Shown here: positions 55,046-64,000 of the stretch, one piece after another
Layout: each line of letters starts with the position of its first letter
Position numbering within the stretch: the first letter of the stretch is position 1
DNA from: Chloranthus sessilifolius
Lineage: Eukaryota; Streptophyta; Magnoliopsida; Chloranthales; Chloranthaceae
Assembly (NCBI GenBank): GCA_021018995.1
Contig: CM037598.1
Span: forward strand, 74,046,671 to 74,110,670
Length of the DNA: 64,000 nt
Reading direction: 5' to 3'
Translations under genes and position numbers: made by a program
Notes under the pieces: generated by a model
The model's input: the letters and a program-made list of their open reading frames with translations, nothing else
The model's database searches: none
Told to the model about the DNA's origin: nothing

Positions 55046-55437
55046 TCTTTTTTTTTTTTTGATCGGTAAAAAAAACCATTCCATAAAAGAGAAACCAGCG
55101 AGGGGATGGAGAACTACAGAGAAGGCCAAAAACCGCCAAAAAAGCAACAAAAAAATGAACGCAACAGAAAAGGAAAAAGAAAAAACCAATCCAAACAGGC
55201 AACCCTCAGACAACGAGGCAAGCCAGACAAACCTAGCAAAGATCAGCCCCCGCTCCCCAAAACCGGGCGGACAAAGCGAAGGGTCACAAACGCAGATCCT
55301 CGATACTCTGCCCACCATATTTATCCAACAAAGTCCAATGGCACATCAGGTCTTTAATAAGACAGAGGATGGTGCCAATGGGGCGATGTTTGCGGTTTAA
55401 AACTCTGATATTTCGTTCAAGCCAAATGGACCATATT
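55046..55437 (-). mobile_element. 5'-truncated LINE 3' end inserted in the copia element
   Basis: On the minus strand it contains a last coding piece (a WSIWLERN-like stretch near 55430, LIKDLMCHWTLLDKYGG) and a U/T-rich 3' UTR, and it ends in a poly(A) that appears as a T run at 55048-55061 next to 'gatcggtaa'. The same tail type ends the LINE at 63183. It separates the copia RNase H (LTKALGR) from its final LGMINIYAPT words. Confidence 0.75.
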
Positions 55438-55657
55438 CAAGTTGGGCATGATAAATATCTATGCACCAACTTGAGCGAGCGTGTTGGTGTGTATAGAACC
55501 AGATGTGTGCATGTAACAACCTCTAGTTAAGTGTAAATAACAATATTGGGAGCAAGGAGAGAACTTATGACCCAAATTATTGCTCCATTTCTCTCTCTTC
55601 TCCTTCTATCTCTAACCCTAATATCTCTACTCCTAAACCCTAAGTACCAAATCTAAG

Positions 55658-57010
55658 TGACTGGACATGAAATAGTGCTGATGTTACAACAGAACATGCA
55701 AGAGAATCTCTGATAACATGCAACAGTATAAGAGGGAACAAGAGTTTTGAAGAGGAGAGAAAATTACGTCTTGCACATGGGACAAGAATCTGCATTTTTT
55801 TCATAGCTTGTATTCAATCTTAAATAAAAGATATAAAATGACTGCTCCACCTGTACTTTACATCTTATAAATGAACCTTTAAGACATGACATAACCCATA
55901 CACAAGATATAACCTTCAAGACAAGATATAAGGACCTTTCTGAAGATATTTATGCACTATTTAGTAAATTACTAGAACCGAAATAAATAACTACATAAAT
56001 ATTTTTATACAGGTGTTCTCTATATCACTCTCTCTCTACCTAAACCTGATTAAACCTGACTACTTGGCCAATTCGCATATGTTCCCATTCCTGCAACAGC
56101 TCTGGGCTTCTGAGGTTCTACTGTACTTATCGATCCAGACCTTGAATACTGATCATGTGCAAGGGGATAGAGGATCCATATTCCTTCTAGTGTTGCAACA
56201 CATTCCATTGGACAGCTGTGATCATAACCCATACGAGTGACCACCTTTAACATATAAGGACTCAATTTTCTAAAATTTGTTTCATGTGCAGGAATGTGAG
56301 AAAACGTCGAACTTTTAGTCGTTGTATGATGGCAAGTGGCAAGACTAATTATGTATTCTTGTTTTTTTTTTCCACTTGATACTTCTTTAAGCGTAGACAA
56401 TCTAGTTACTAGTTGATGTTGGGACCTCTTTTGTTGTGACGGGTTCTGTATTTGGCTCAACCCTCCTTTTTCTTTAGAATCGAATTTGGAATAAAAAAAA
56501 TGGTGTGATTTTTAGAATTCCATTCTCTTCAGTTAAACCATACACACTGTAGGGAATTCTATGACACTAAATGGCAATATATCTCATTATTGGAGGATGA
56601 TGGTTTAAAGAAATGTTTTAAAATAACCCATTGAGGGTGGAAAGCTCCCCCAGTGGGTAAAGCTTGCTCTCTTGACAGACCAGGTTATTTGTCCAGCATA
56701 AGCATCCTGATTAAGGATATTATAGATGAAGTGGCTCTAGCAATTTTACTATATTGCCAGGTTTTGGTTATTTTGGAGTGTTTAGGTGATGCTCTCATCA
56801 TGAAAGCATTTAATGCTATTTGATACGCATCCAGGAGTGCTGAGCCATGGAGATTATAGTTTCTTCTTCATGAGATTATCTACACAGTTATCGTATCATG
56901 CTTAGTTTTAAAACTGGGGGCTTGACTTGGAATTTTTTTTGCGTAATTACTAGACAGCAATGCATTATATAAGACTGTAAATTTCTAATATAGGCAATAG
57001 ATGTTTGTAT
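55658..57010. other. Intergenic or intronic sequence with one exon-like patch
   Basis: No known element. The patch at 56048-56250 is described separately. Confidence 0.35.
56050..56250 (-). CDS. Possible terminal exon of an unrecognised gene
   Basis: On the minus strand about 65 codons read LKVVTRMGYDHSCPMECVAT, LEGIWILYPLAHDQYSRSG and EPQKPRAVAGMGTYANWP, ending SSQV and TAA. The composition looks protein-like rather than random. A possible acceptor AG lies near 56250, after 'tatgttaaag', but the pyrimidine tract is poor. I do not recognise the family. It could be an old exon or a chance frame. Confidence 0.25.
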   Translation of the reverse strand, partial: LKVVTRMGYDHSCPMECVATLEGIWILYPLAHDQYSRSGSISTVEPQKPRAVAGMGTYANWPSSQV

Positions 57011-57997
57011 AACAAAAGTTAGAAATATGTAAAGACGTCAATTTTGATGAATGACATCAATTAAATAACAAAAATAAAAAAGGCAATCATGTAAAGATGT
57101 AACAATATCCCATTGTAAGAAGAACAGAAGAAAATAGAATCAACATAAGCAATGGCATCCAGTCCCCAATGGTTCCCCTGGTGCTATACTAAAAAGACAT
57201 ATTGATAAGATATCTTCATAATGCCGAAATGCAGAAAAATTTTAACCTGCCGAGTAAGACAAATAAACATTCATCACAAAATGACATATTGATAAGATAT
57301 AGGGGCACCTTCACAAGGCCAAATGAAAGCACATTTAGAATAATAAAGGTAAAATATTTTCTCTTTAGACTTATTGAAAAATATGATTCACAAAATTACA
57401 AATTTTAAAAGAAGTAAAAAATTCAAGGGAGCTCTTTCTTTGAATTTTTATTTTTTTTATTGGTCTTCTGAATTACAATTTTAATGGAAGAAGCCATAGC
57501 AGTACTATACAAAAGTTAGAAATATGTAAAGATGTCAATTTTGATGAATGACATCAATTAAATAACAAAAAATAAAAAAGGCAATCATGTAAAGATGTAA
57601 CAATATCCCATTGTAAGAAGAACAGAAGAAAATAGAATCAACATAAGCAATGGCATCCAGTCCCAAATGGTTCCCCTGGTTCTATACTAAAAAGACATTG
57701 ATAAGATGTCTTCATTATGCCGAAATGCAGAAAAATTTTAACCTGCCGAGTAAGACAAATAAACATTCATCATAAAATGACATATTGGTAAGATATAGGG
57801 GCACCTTCACACGGCCAAATGAAAGCACATTTAGAATAATAAAGGTAAAATATTTTCTCTTTAGACTTATTGAAAAATATGATTCACAAAATTACAAAAT
57901 AATTTTAAAAGTAAAAAATTCAAGGGAGCTCTTTCTCTGAATTTTTATTTTTTTTATTGGTCTTTTGAATTAAAATGTTAATGGAAGAAGCATAGCA
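57011..57997. repeat. 497-bp tandem duplication
   Basis: 57011-57507 and 57508-57997 have the same order of words ('acaaaagttagaaatatgtaaaga', 'gcaatcatgtaaagatgtaac', 'gccgaaatgcagaaaaattttaacc', 'tcaagggagctctttct', 'atggaagaag...catagcag'). They differ at a few percent of sites by eye. The second copy is shorter by several small deletions. Confidence 0.92.
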
Positions 57998-58195
57998 GCA
58001 TGGGATAAAATATCGGAAAAACAATACGTATCGTCTAGCCCCAAAACCGATACGTATCGGACCATACATTCCAATGTATCGTTCGAAATTTTGGATTTTT
58101 ATATGAGAGCCACCGATATGGTACCTTAAATGTACCGTATCGGTGAGGTCCAAAACCGTTACGTATCAGACGATATTTTGACCCATGCATAGCAG
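57991..58195. mobile_element. hAT-like MITE (189 bp) with perfect 8-bp target duplication
   Basis: CATAGCAG at 57991-57998 and 58188-58195 flanks an element with inverted ends CATGGGATAAAATATCG and CGATATTTTGACCCATG. The interior has several 'gatacgtatcg' palindromes. It has no coding capacity. It sits exactly at the end of the second unit of the 497-bp tandem duplication, and the target word continues as 'tactac' after it. Confidence 0.85.
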
Positions 58196-58433
58196 TACTA
58201 CAATCAGTGTTGCCATATGCAATCGCATATGCAATTTCTATGTTGTCTATATGACATAATTTGATACTTGAAAATAGCCCAAACTTAAAAATGACAGGAT
58301 GGAAGTTGAAGACTCTGTTATCATCTGATCGGCGACTATTCAACAATAAGTTTTGGATTTCCCTTTTCCTTTGTCTTTTCTTCCAGTTCTTTTTCCCATT
58401 TTCTCAAGTCTTCTTTTTTCGATTTTGTTGTAG

Positions 58434-58556
58434 ATTTGATGAACCAGCAGGAGACCAGCAGCATAAGGCTTATGAACGTTATCGATCAGTAGAGTCTCGG
58501 TATCGGCTACCATGAATGCTTTCCGCTCAGTGGAACGTGCTTTGAGAGGAGAGTTT
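58434..58556 (+). other. Probably organelle-derived patch next to the 23S fragment
   Basis: Contains 'cttatgaacgttatcgatcag' and 'gaatgctttccgctcagtgg', which look like plant mitochondrial intergenic sequence from memory. This could not be confirmed. Confidence 0.3.
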
Positions 58557-58693
58557 GATCTCTGACCGCATGCCTGTTGAAGAATGAGCCGGCAACTCAT
58601 AGGCAGTGACTTGGTTAAGGGAACCCACCGGAGCCGTAGCGAAAGCGAGTTTTCATAGGGCAATTGTCACTGCTTATGGACCCGAACCTGGGT
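58557..58693 (+). rRNA. Plastid 23S rRNA gene fragment in nuclear DNA (NUPT)
   Basis: 'tctctgaccgcatgcctgttg', 'aatgagccggcaactcatagg', 'gttaagggaacccaccggag', 'ccgtagcgaaagcgag' and 'ttatggacccgaacctgggt' match the interior of plant plastid 23S rRNA, with only a few differences. Only about 137 bp are present, so it is a non-functional transfer. The patch may have come through the mitochondrion, because the flanking sequence is not plastid rDNA. Confidence 0.85.
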
Positions 58694-58699
58694 AACGCC

Positions 58700-61500
58700 T
58701 TTACCCATAAAAGTGTTTTCTTGCTGTAGCCGTTTTCTTGCTGGCTTTCACGTATTACTACTGCATGAGTCTCCCCTGCTTGGGAAAAATTCAATCTCGA
58801 ACTTTCTGAAGATCTGATGCCTTCTTCAAGTAAGTCAATAGGCTCATATCTTCTCTACCACGTTGGAACACCTAATACTACCCGCAACTAGTAGGGCTTT
58901 CAAAAGCTCCAAATAAATATTTCATTCAACTCTAAATAAAATTAGAGCACTATTGGCCTTCAAATAAACTTTTACAATGCATAAAATTTGAAATCCTAGT
59001 ATGACTCTAATACCTAATTTAAATAAAGAACCCTAATTCTAACAAGTTTTCTAAAACAATAAAATAATGTCCTAAATAATAAGTAAACAAAATTTATCTC
59101 TAATAAAAGAAACAAATTCAATTGGCTAAAATAAATAGCAAAAAAAGCTAATCTTAGTTCAACTAGAAGTCTTGACCTCGCCACACCGCCTTAACTACAT
59201 TGATCTTCCAGTTTTACTGAATCAAATACTTAAGCATAAGGATAAGAAATTTAAATAATTCTGTAAAATTTCAAATGTGTATGTGCACTATTGGGCTCAT
59301 AAGCACAAGAAAAATTATGTCTATTTAATATGAATTCAGACAATCCACACGAGACTCAACCACGTTCAATTATGCGTTGGCTAAGCCAAAGCGTGTCAAA
59401 TAGAGTCAGAACAAGTCCAACTGTAAAGTCACATTGAATTGACCAAGCCAAGTCGCACCAAAAATGGTATGAACTGGTCCAATACAAGAAAGTCAAACAT
59501 GAAGGAGTCATAGGCAGCCCAAGTCTTTGAACGTTTTATTCATTACAAGTACATAGGTAGGCAGTAGCCTCTTCTTTAAAATGTAGCTTCTTTGAGACAT
59601 GTATATGAAATACTCAAGCAAAAATCATTGTGGCATAGCTAATCTAAAACCTAGGAGCTTAGAGATCCATGGGCCCTTGAATTCTTATAACATAGTGGAG
59701 TTTCAAGCCTAACCTTATTATGCAATCAAAACTTATATACTAATTGAGTATTTATTCAGTTTGTGGCGCCGATTCTCCATTGGACGGCACTAAATATTAG
59801 AATCTGGATGATTTAATGGAGCATCTCCTTAGAAGTGGGCAGTTCAATTTTTTTGAGTTTTTGTATTAAGTAACGAAGTTGATATATCTCATACCACAAA
59901 CTCAAGCTACTTCAAGGAAAATCAATTCAAGGAAATATATATATGAACGTTTCAGATATTTAAGGTATAATTGGAATTTGGGATCCTCCTAGAATCATGC
60001 ACATTTCATTGTAGATAGTTTTGACTAAGAGAATATGCACATAAGGTCAAAATGATCATCTCATATTCAATACAAGAAACCTAGTATCATGGCCTAGTTA
60101 AGCACATCTGTCTCGCATACATTGCACGAGCAAGTGTCGTTGCAAAGTGCAAGCGTGTTATGGACGAAATCACCACAAAGGAGCTCAGCTTATACCAAGC
60201 CAAAGCAAATGAAATTATATTATGGAAATCCAAATCAGTTCCATTATGGATCCTCTAGCTCCTCCCAACCAAAAACCTTTTACCTGAAATGAAATGTATG
60301 TGCATATTAATTGCACTTTGCATAAACTCATATATTGGCCAGCAAACTTCAAAGTGATTTGAATGGTAGCTTGCTATCTTTGTATTAATCATCATCAAAT
60401 TTACAACATCAAAACCATGGCTCCTAAGCAAATGGAGAAGTAATTTGCTTTCCCCAGTTCTCTTTTGCCTGAGGGTAAAATATTTACTTAAAGAGGCACA
60501 AAACCATCATTACATACTACTAGAAGACTGCAACAAACTAAACAAGAAATGGAACTCAACCTGAACATACACCAGAGGGAAGGGGTGGCTCACTAGAAGA
60601 GACACCACCAAGGCCTCTCCCCAGTGCACTTCTACTTTTGGGATTTTTGTCATGCCGACACTTGGTGGCACTTGGACACTCTTCAACAAAGCACAATACT
60701 TCTAAACATGTATAAAAAACATAATACCATCAAAATGTTCATTTTGACACGATAAATGAACCGTCATTTATAAAAATTGTGTAAAGTTTAGTACTTATAA
60801 AATAGAAAGATTTTGCCCTTGAAAATGATTTGCAAAATATAGAATACTTTTAGTTATGTTCATGACATACATTACATATCTTTTCATTGCACATCACAAT
60901 TGGCTCTCTAAGATTTTCCTTCAACTATGTTCATTTCTTTTTCTTAAGGTCGTGCCGCCGCATTGGAATCTTTAGAAATTAGCACGCCAAGCATCTATGA
61001 CACCTTGGCACTTGGCACCCATGCCACGTGTCCAGGTAACACTGCCTCTCTCCACTACGCAGGAATGCTGACTTTGAGCAAGTATACCCGGCTATGAATT
61101 TAATGCACCCAAGCTGCTCAAAGGGAATCTTTTGCCCAAGTTGCTCAAAGGGCATCCCTTGAGAATTTTCAACTTTTGAAAGCCAAAAAGGGATAAAAAT
61201 AATTTCTTCAACACTGAGGGAGCACTGGACCGCATAATATCAGTAAACCAGCAATTTACGACTTCAGGCATCCCAACAGGGCTAACCATGTTAGAAGGTG
61301 GTATAAGATGTCAACCAACTAGATCTGACTAATATAATTTCCTCCCTAATACTGGCAAATTCGGCACTTTTACCTACATAAAAAATCATTTATGGAAAAA
61401 CTACATTCTTGAGCCTCTTATACTCATCCGATCAAAGCACTATATCTTAACTATAATCATCCATCTATAAAATGAGCAGGGGGAGCACTCTGACATCCCA
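58700..61500. other. Intergenic sequence, nothing recognised
   Basis: AT-rich, without coding exons, clear repeats or known element ends. Short ORFs on both strands have no family words. Confidence 0.4.
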
Positions 61501-61507
61501 ACCAAGC

Positions 61508-61640
61508 ACTTTTTTTTTGTCAAACTTAGGAGGGGCTTGTGCCCCTACTCGACCCCACATGGGTCCCACCCCAGCTCCCTGGTGGAGTGGAAAAAATCCA
61601 GTTGGTTAGAGCACAAGCCACTCTAAGTGGATGCATAACT
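61508..61640 (-). mobile_element. Possible SINE
   Basis: On the minus strand a tRNA-like start ('gagtggcttgtgctctaacc') is followed by a GC-rich body, including a B-box-like 'ggggtcgagtagg', and a 3' A run (T run at 61509-61518 on the plus strand). No target duplication was found. Confidence 0.35.
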
Positions 61641-61644
61641 GACC

Positions 61645-62097
61645 TCCCTCTTCCACATGTAGGTTTCACTCAAACAGCTTTCCTTCAAAGTCACAGAGTA
61701 TGGTGAGCGCAACACCTAGTCACATGCATGCAACCAAAGGACTTCTACTAGAGGAATGGTCAAGTCATTGTGATATCATTTTTACAGGAAGGGTAGATTT
61801 CAAATAATACTTACTTGAATACCAAAATGTAGTGTCTACAAAATAATGTCTCTAACCTTCATTCCCTCTGGATTCCTCGAATGATGGCTTGTTTCCCATT
61901 CTGTGGATGTGAACATCTTTCTCAAACCCAAACATTGTTCACTAATACTCCTCAAAGTCGAGTAACACTCGGCAAACTGTGTCACAGTAGGCCTCATCAA
62001 GTCTCTGATTTGTATACTACCTCATCAAATCTAAGACACATGAGTGCTTGTAAATGTAAACTGTGATTTCCCTAGCTTTCCTCATTGTCTCTTTATG
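61645..62097. other. Intergenic sequence, nothing recognised
   Basis: Non-coding. No known motif. Confidence 0.35.
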
Positions 62098-62818
62098 TGC
62101 GAACCATGGTTTTAAAACTCGACAAGTCAACTCGGAACTCGGGAGAGTCGACTCGGCTCGACCAAGTTTCGAGCCGACTCGTCCATTGCCTCGATTAAGG
62201 CCTCAACTCAGTCGACTTGCCGATCCGACTAGGAAACTTGACCGAGTTTGTCGGCTCAGCGAGTCGACTTAAGTAACTAAAATTGAAGGACCGGCGGGGG
62301 TTTTAAATGAACTTAAAGGGCATACTTGTCTTTTCTCCCCCTTTATATTTAAAGACTTGGATCCCTTGACAGAAACTCGGAGAAGAAGAGGAAGAAGAAG
62401 AAGAAGAAAGAAAGAAAGAAGAAAGAAGAAAGAAGAAAGAAGAAAGAAGCTCGTGCCCTAAAACTCATCGCAGCCCTCAGCCGCCCCTCTCGTGCCCTAA
62501 AAGTCGAGTTTTTTTTTACTTTATAAGCCACAGATTTGAATCGTGCTCTAAATTATTTTTTTTCACTTTATAAGCCACAAATTTTAAGCGTGCCCTAAAA
62601 CTTGTTTTTTTTTCACTTTATAAGGGACTTATTTGAATTATGCCCTAAATTTAGTATGTGGTTGATCTTTAGAAAGTGGTAGATTTGATAATGTAAAGTT
62701 GACCTCTTGTTTAAATGTAATGAATTTTTAGATGGATGGTGTTTTATGAATTTCTAATTATTAAATGGATGGGATATGGACAATAATGAATTTTCATCTA
62801 TTAAATATTTAAATTATA

Positions 62819-62867
<49 letters not shown>

Positions 62868-62973
62868 TAACCCGAGTTGGAGGGAGTTGAGTCGGACAGA
62901 TTTTCCGCATTGACTCTACTCAGATGATTTCCGAGTCGAGTCGAGTTTCCGTGTTTTAAAACCATGGTGCGAA
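62098..62973. mobile_element. TIR element, 864 bp, with CCATGGTTTTAAAAC ends
   Basis: CCATGGTTTTAAAAC (62104) and GTTTTAAAACCATGG (62953-62967) are perfect inverted ends. The inverted similarity continues into 'tcgac..gtcaactcgg' against 'cgagtcgagtcgag'. TGCGAA flanks it on both sides (62098-62103 and 62968-62973). The interior holds a GAA-rich microsatellite (62378-62450), a direct repeat of 'cactttataag(cc/gg)' with 'gtgccctaaa' (about 62500-62650) and an (AT)n run (62815-62862). No transposase. The superfamily is not assigned. Confidence 0.8.
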
Positions 62974-63182
62974 CAAATCTCCTATATCAATCAGGTCTAA
63001 AGAATGAGCTGCAAATTGAGACCAAAGTAGTTTTTTCCATCAATAGCTGCCATTAGTTACCACCTCAACAACATTTTTCACCAACTTCTTCGACTACTTC
63101 ATCAAGCAGCTCAAACAAGTTATCGGCATTCTTGAAAATATGTGAGTATCAACCAATTTAATAAACAATGTGCCTCTTGGAC
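62974..63182. other. Short intergenic stretch
   Basis: Nothing recognised. Confidence 0.35.
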
Positions 63183-64000
63183 TGTTTTTTTTATCGGTAA
63201 ATAAAATATATTGAAAAGCCAGCAAGGTGCTGGAAGAAACAATACAACGAAAGGTCCACCAAAACAGGACCCCAAAACTACCAACCAAGGGAAACAACAT
63301 AGCAGAATAAAAACAACAGACACTCTTCTCCACATGACAGCTATCGCATTATAGAGGCTTTTCCCCGGGTCCCAAGGATCAGAAGTCAAGTCTGCATCAG
63401 CAGCAAACCAGTGTGTAGCTAGATCTTTGGCAGCCTTGACAATGAATCCCACATTAGACTTCTTTCGTTCAAAAATCCGTAAATTCCTTTCGTTCCAGAT
63501 ACTCCATATGACAGCAAAGGACACTCTCCAATAGCTCGTTAACCGATTCTCCATATCAACCGCATTCCAAGAGAGATAAATATCATATGACCTAGCAGCC
63601 ATTACCCACCTCATATCGAATAACTTTAAGACGATACCCCAAATCTCACAGGCTACGTCGCAATAGATGAATAAATGTGCAGCTGATTCCTCCTCAATAG
63701 TGCACATGACACAACAGTTCGAGATATTTTCCCCCCTACGAATGAGAGCATCCATCGTAAGCAGTCTTTCTTTGAATAGGGACCAGGCAAAAAATTTGAT
63801 CTTAAGCGGGATATTAGCCTTCCACAGTGTAGCCCCTTCGAACTTGATAAGCGGACGACGCGTCAGCATCCGATAATAAGATTTGACATTGAACATGCCA
63901 TTTTTGTTGGGAGCCCAAGTCCAACGATCCTAAGTGTGAGAATTCATTTTCATTTCATAAAGTTTCTGCAGGAGACTAGCAAACTCATCCTCTTCATCAG
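63183..64000 (-). pseudogene. LINE ORF2 3' end (zf-RVT domain), continues past the window
   Basis: On the minus strand it starts beyond 64000 and reads RWTWAPNKNGMFNVKSYYRM, ATLWKANIPLKIKFFAWSLF, NISNCCVMCTIEEESAAHLF, WSIWNERNLRIFERKKS. This is the zinc-binding RVT C-terminal domain of plant L1-like LINEs. A stop lies near 63931, just upstream of this run. The 3' UTR ends in an A run (T run at 63185-63192) preceded by 'accgataaa', like the LINE tail at 55046. Confidence 0.88.

Larger units (their letters stand above)
50475..55657 (+). mobile_element. Ty1/copia element with short LTRs, heavily decayed
   Basis: LTRs of about 190 bp: 50475 to about 50666 (TGTTGGTGTATGTATAGAACC...CTAACCCTAATCTCTCTA) and 55482 to about 55657. 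The initiator-Met primer site TTGGTATCAGAGC is at 50669. The polypurine tract before the 3' LTR has decayed (cttgagcgagcg). The exact 3' end of the LTR and a target duplication are not clear. The interior is a patchwork of pol fragments with a 5' region that lacks recognisable gag. Confidence 0.85.

Noticed and set aside
55002..55318. Minus-strand ORFs with hydrophobic, membrane-like runs
   Set aside because: They come from the T-rich 3' UTR of the LINE tail.
58557..58693. Functional rRNA gene
   Set aside because: Only a short interior piece of plastid 23S is present.
61092..61289. Leucine-rich minus-strand ORF that resembles a resistance gene LRR
   Set aside because: Only one weak repeat-like stretch, no NB-ARC or further LRR units nearby.

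Overview
This is nuclear DNA of a flowering plant: spliced plant genes (a class III peroxidase and the proteasome subunit PBD) lie among Ty3, Ty1/copia, LINE, SINE and TIR elements, with a fragment of plastid 23S rDNA. The lineage cannot be fixed from the window. Most of the 64 kb is mobile DNA in nested layers.

Layout. 1-3.4 kb: exons 2-4 of a peroxidase gene (exon 1 not in the window), with a SINE in intron 1 and a MITE in intron 3. 4.1-6.9 kb: a LINE fragment split by a 1.5 kb insertion with an 8-bp target duplication. 7.1-8.3 kb: a TIR element and a minus-strand copia fragment. 8.3-35.8 kb: an Athila-like Ty3 element (LTRs 8311-9688 and 34371-35799) that contains a complete Tekay/Del-like chromovirus (LTRs 20210-22747 and 30881-33347). 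35.8-41.9 kb: copia remnants and two tandem pseudogene pieces of the proteasome beta-4 gene. 42-48.4 kb: foldback MITEs, two SINEs and other small TIR repeats. 48.5-48.8 kb: an intact last exon of PBD on the minus strand. 50.5-55.7 kb: a decayed copia element with short LTRs. 55.7-64 kb: mostly non-coding, with a 497-bp tandem duplication, a hAT-like MITE, an organelle-derived patch, an 864-bp TIR element and the 3' end of a LINE.

The most unusual feature is shared by the two nested Ty3 elements, which belong to different clades. Each has a post-pol accessory ORF, and the two ORFs look homologous. Each ORF is preceded by a TATA-like box and a dense array of short AT-rich palindromes. In the Athila-like element the palindrome is TCAATCGATTGA, nearly always in pairs with a 10-bp spacer (22 bp centre to centre). 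Seventeen such pairs lie in the LTR, the leader and the 3' region, and none in gag, pol or the accessory ORF. In the chromovirus the palindrome is TCGATTAATCGA, spaced about 20-21 bp. This suggests an element-specific cis-regulatory or self-recognition module. That function is inference.

Other notable points: the Athila-like element is flanked by about 0.32 kb direct repeats of its copia target instead of a 5-bp duplication; the chromovirus has no visible target duplication and carries a copy of its polypurine tract outside its 5' LTR; and an intron-like 168-bp insert lies between its gag and protease. All retroelement reading frames carry stops or frameshifts. The peroxidase and the PBD last exon look intact, and their missing exons would lie beyond the window edges.
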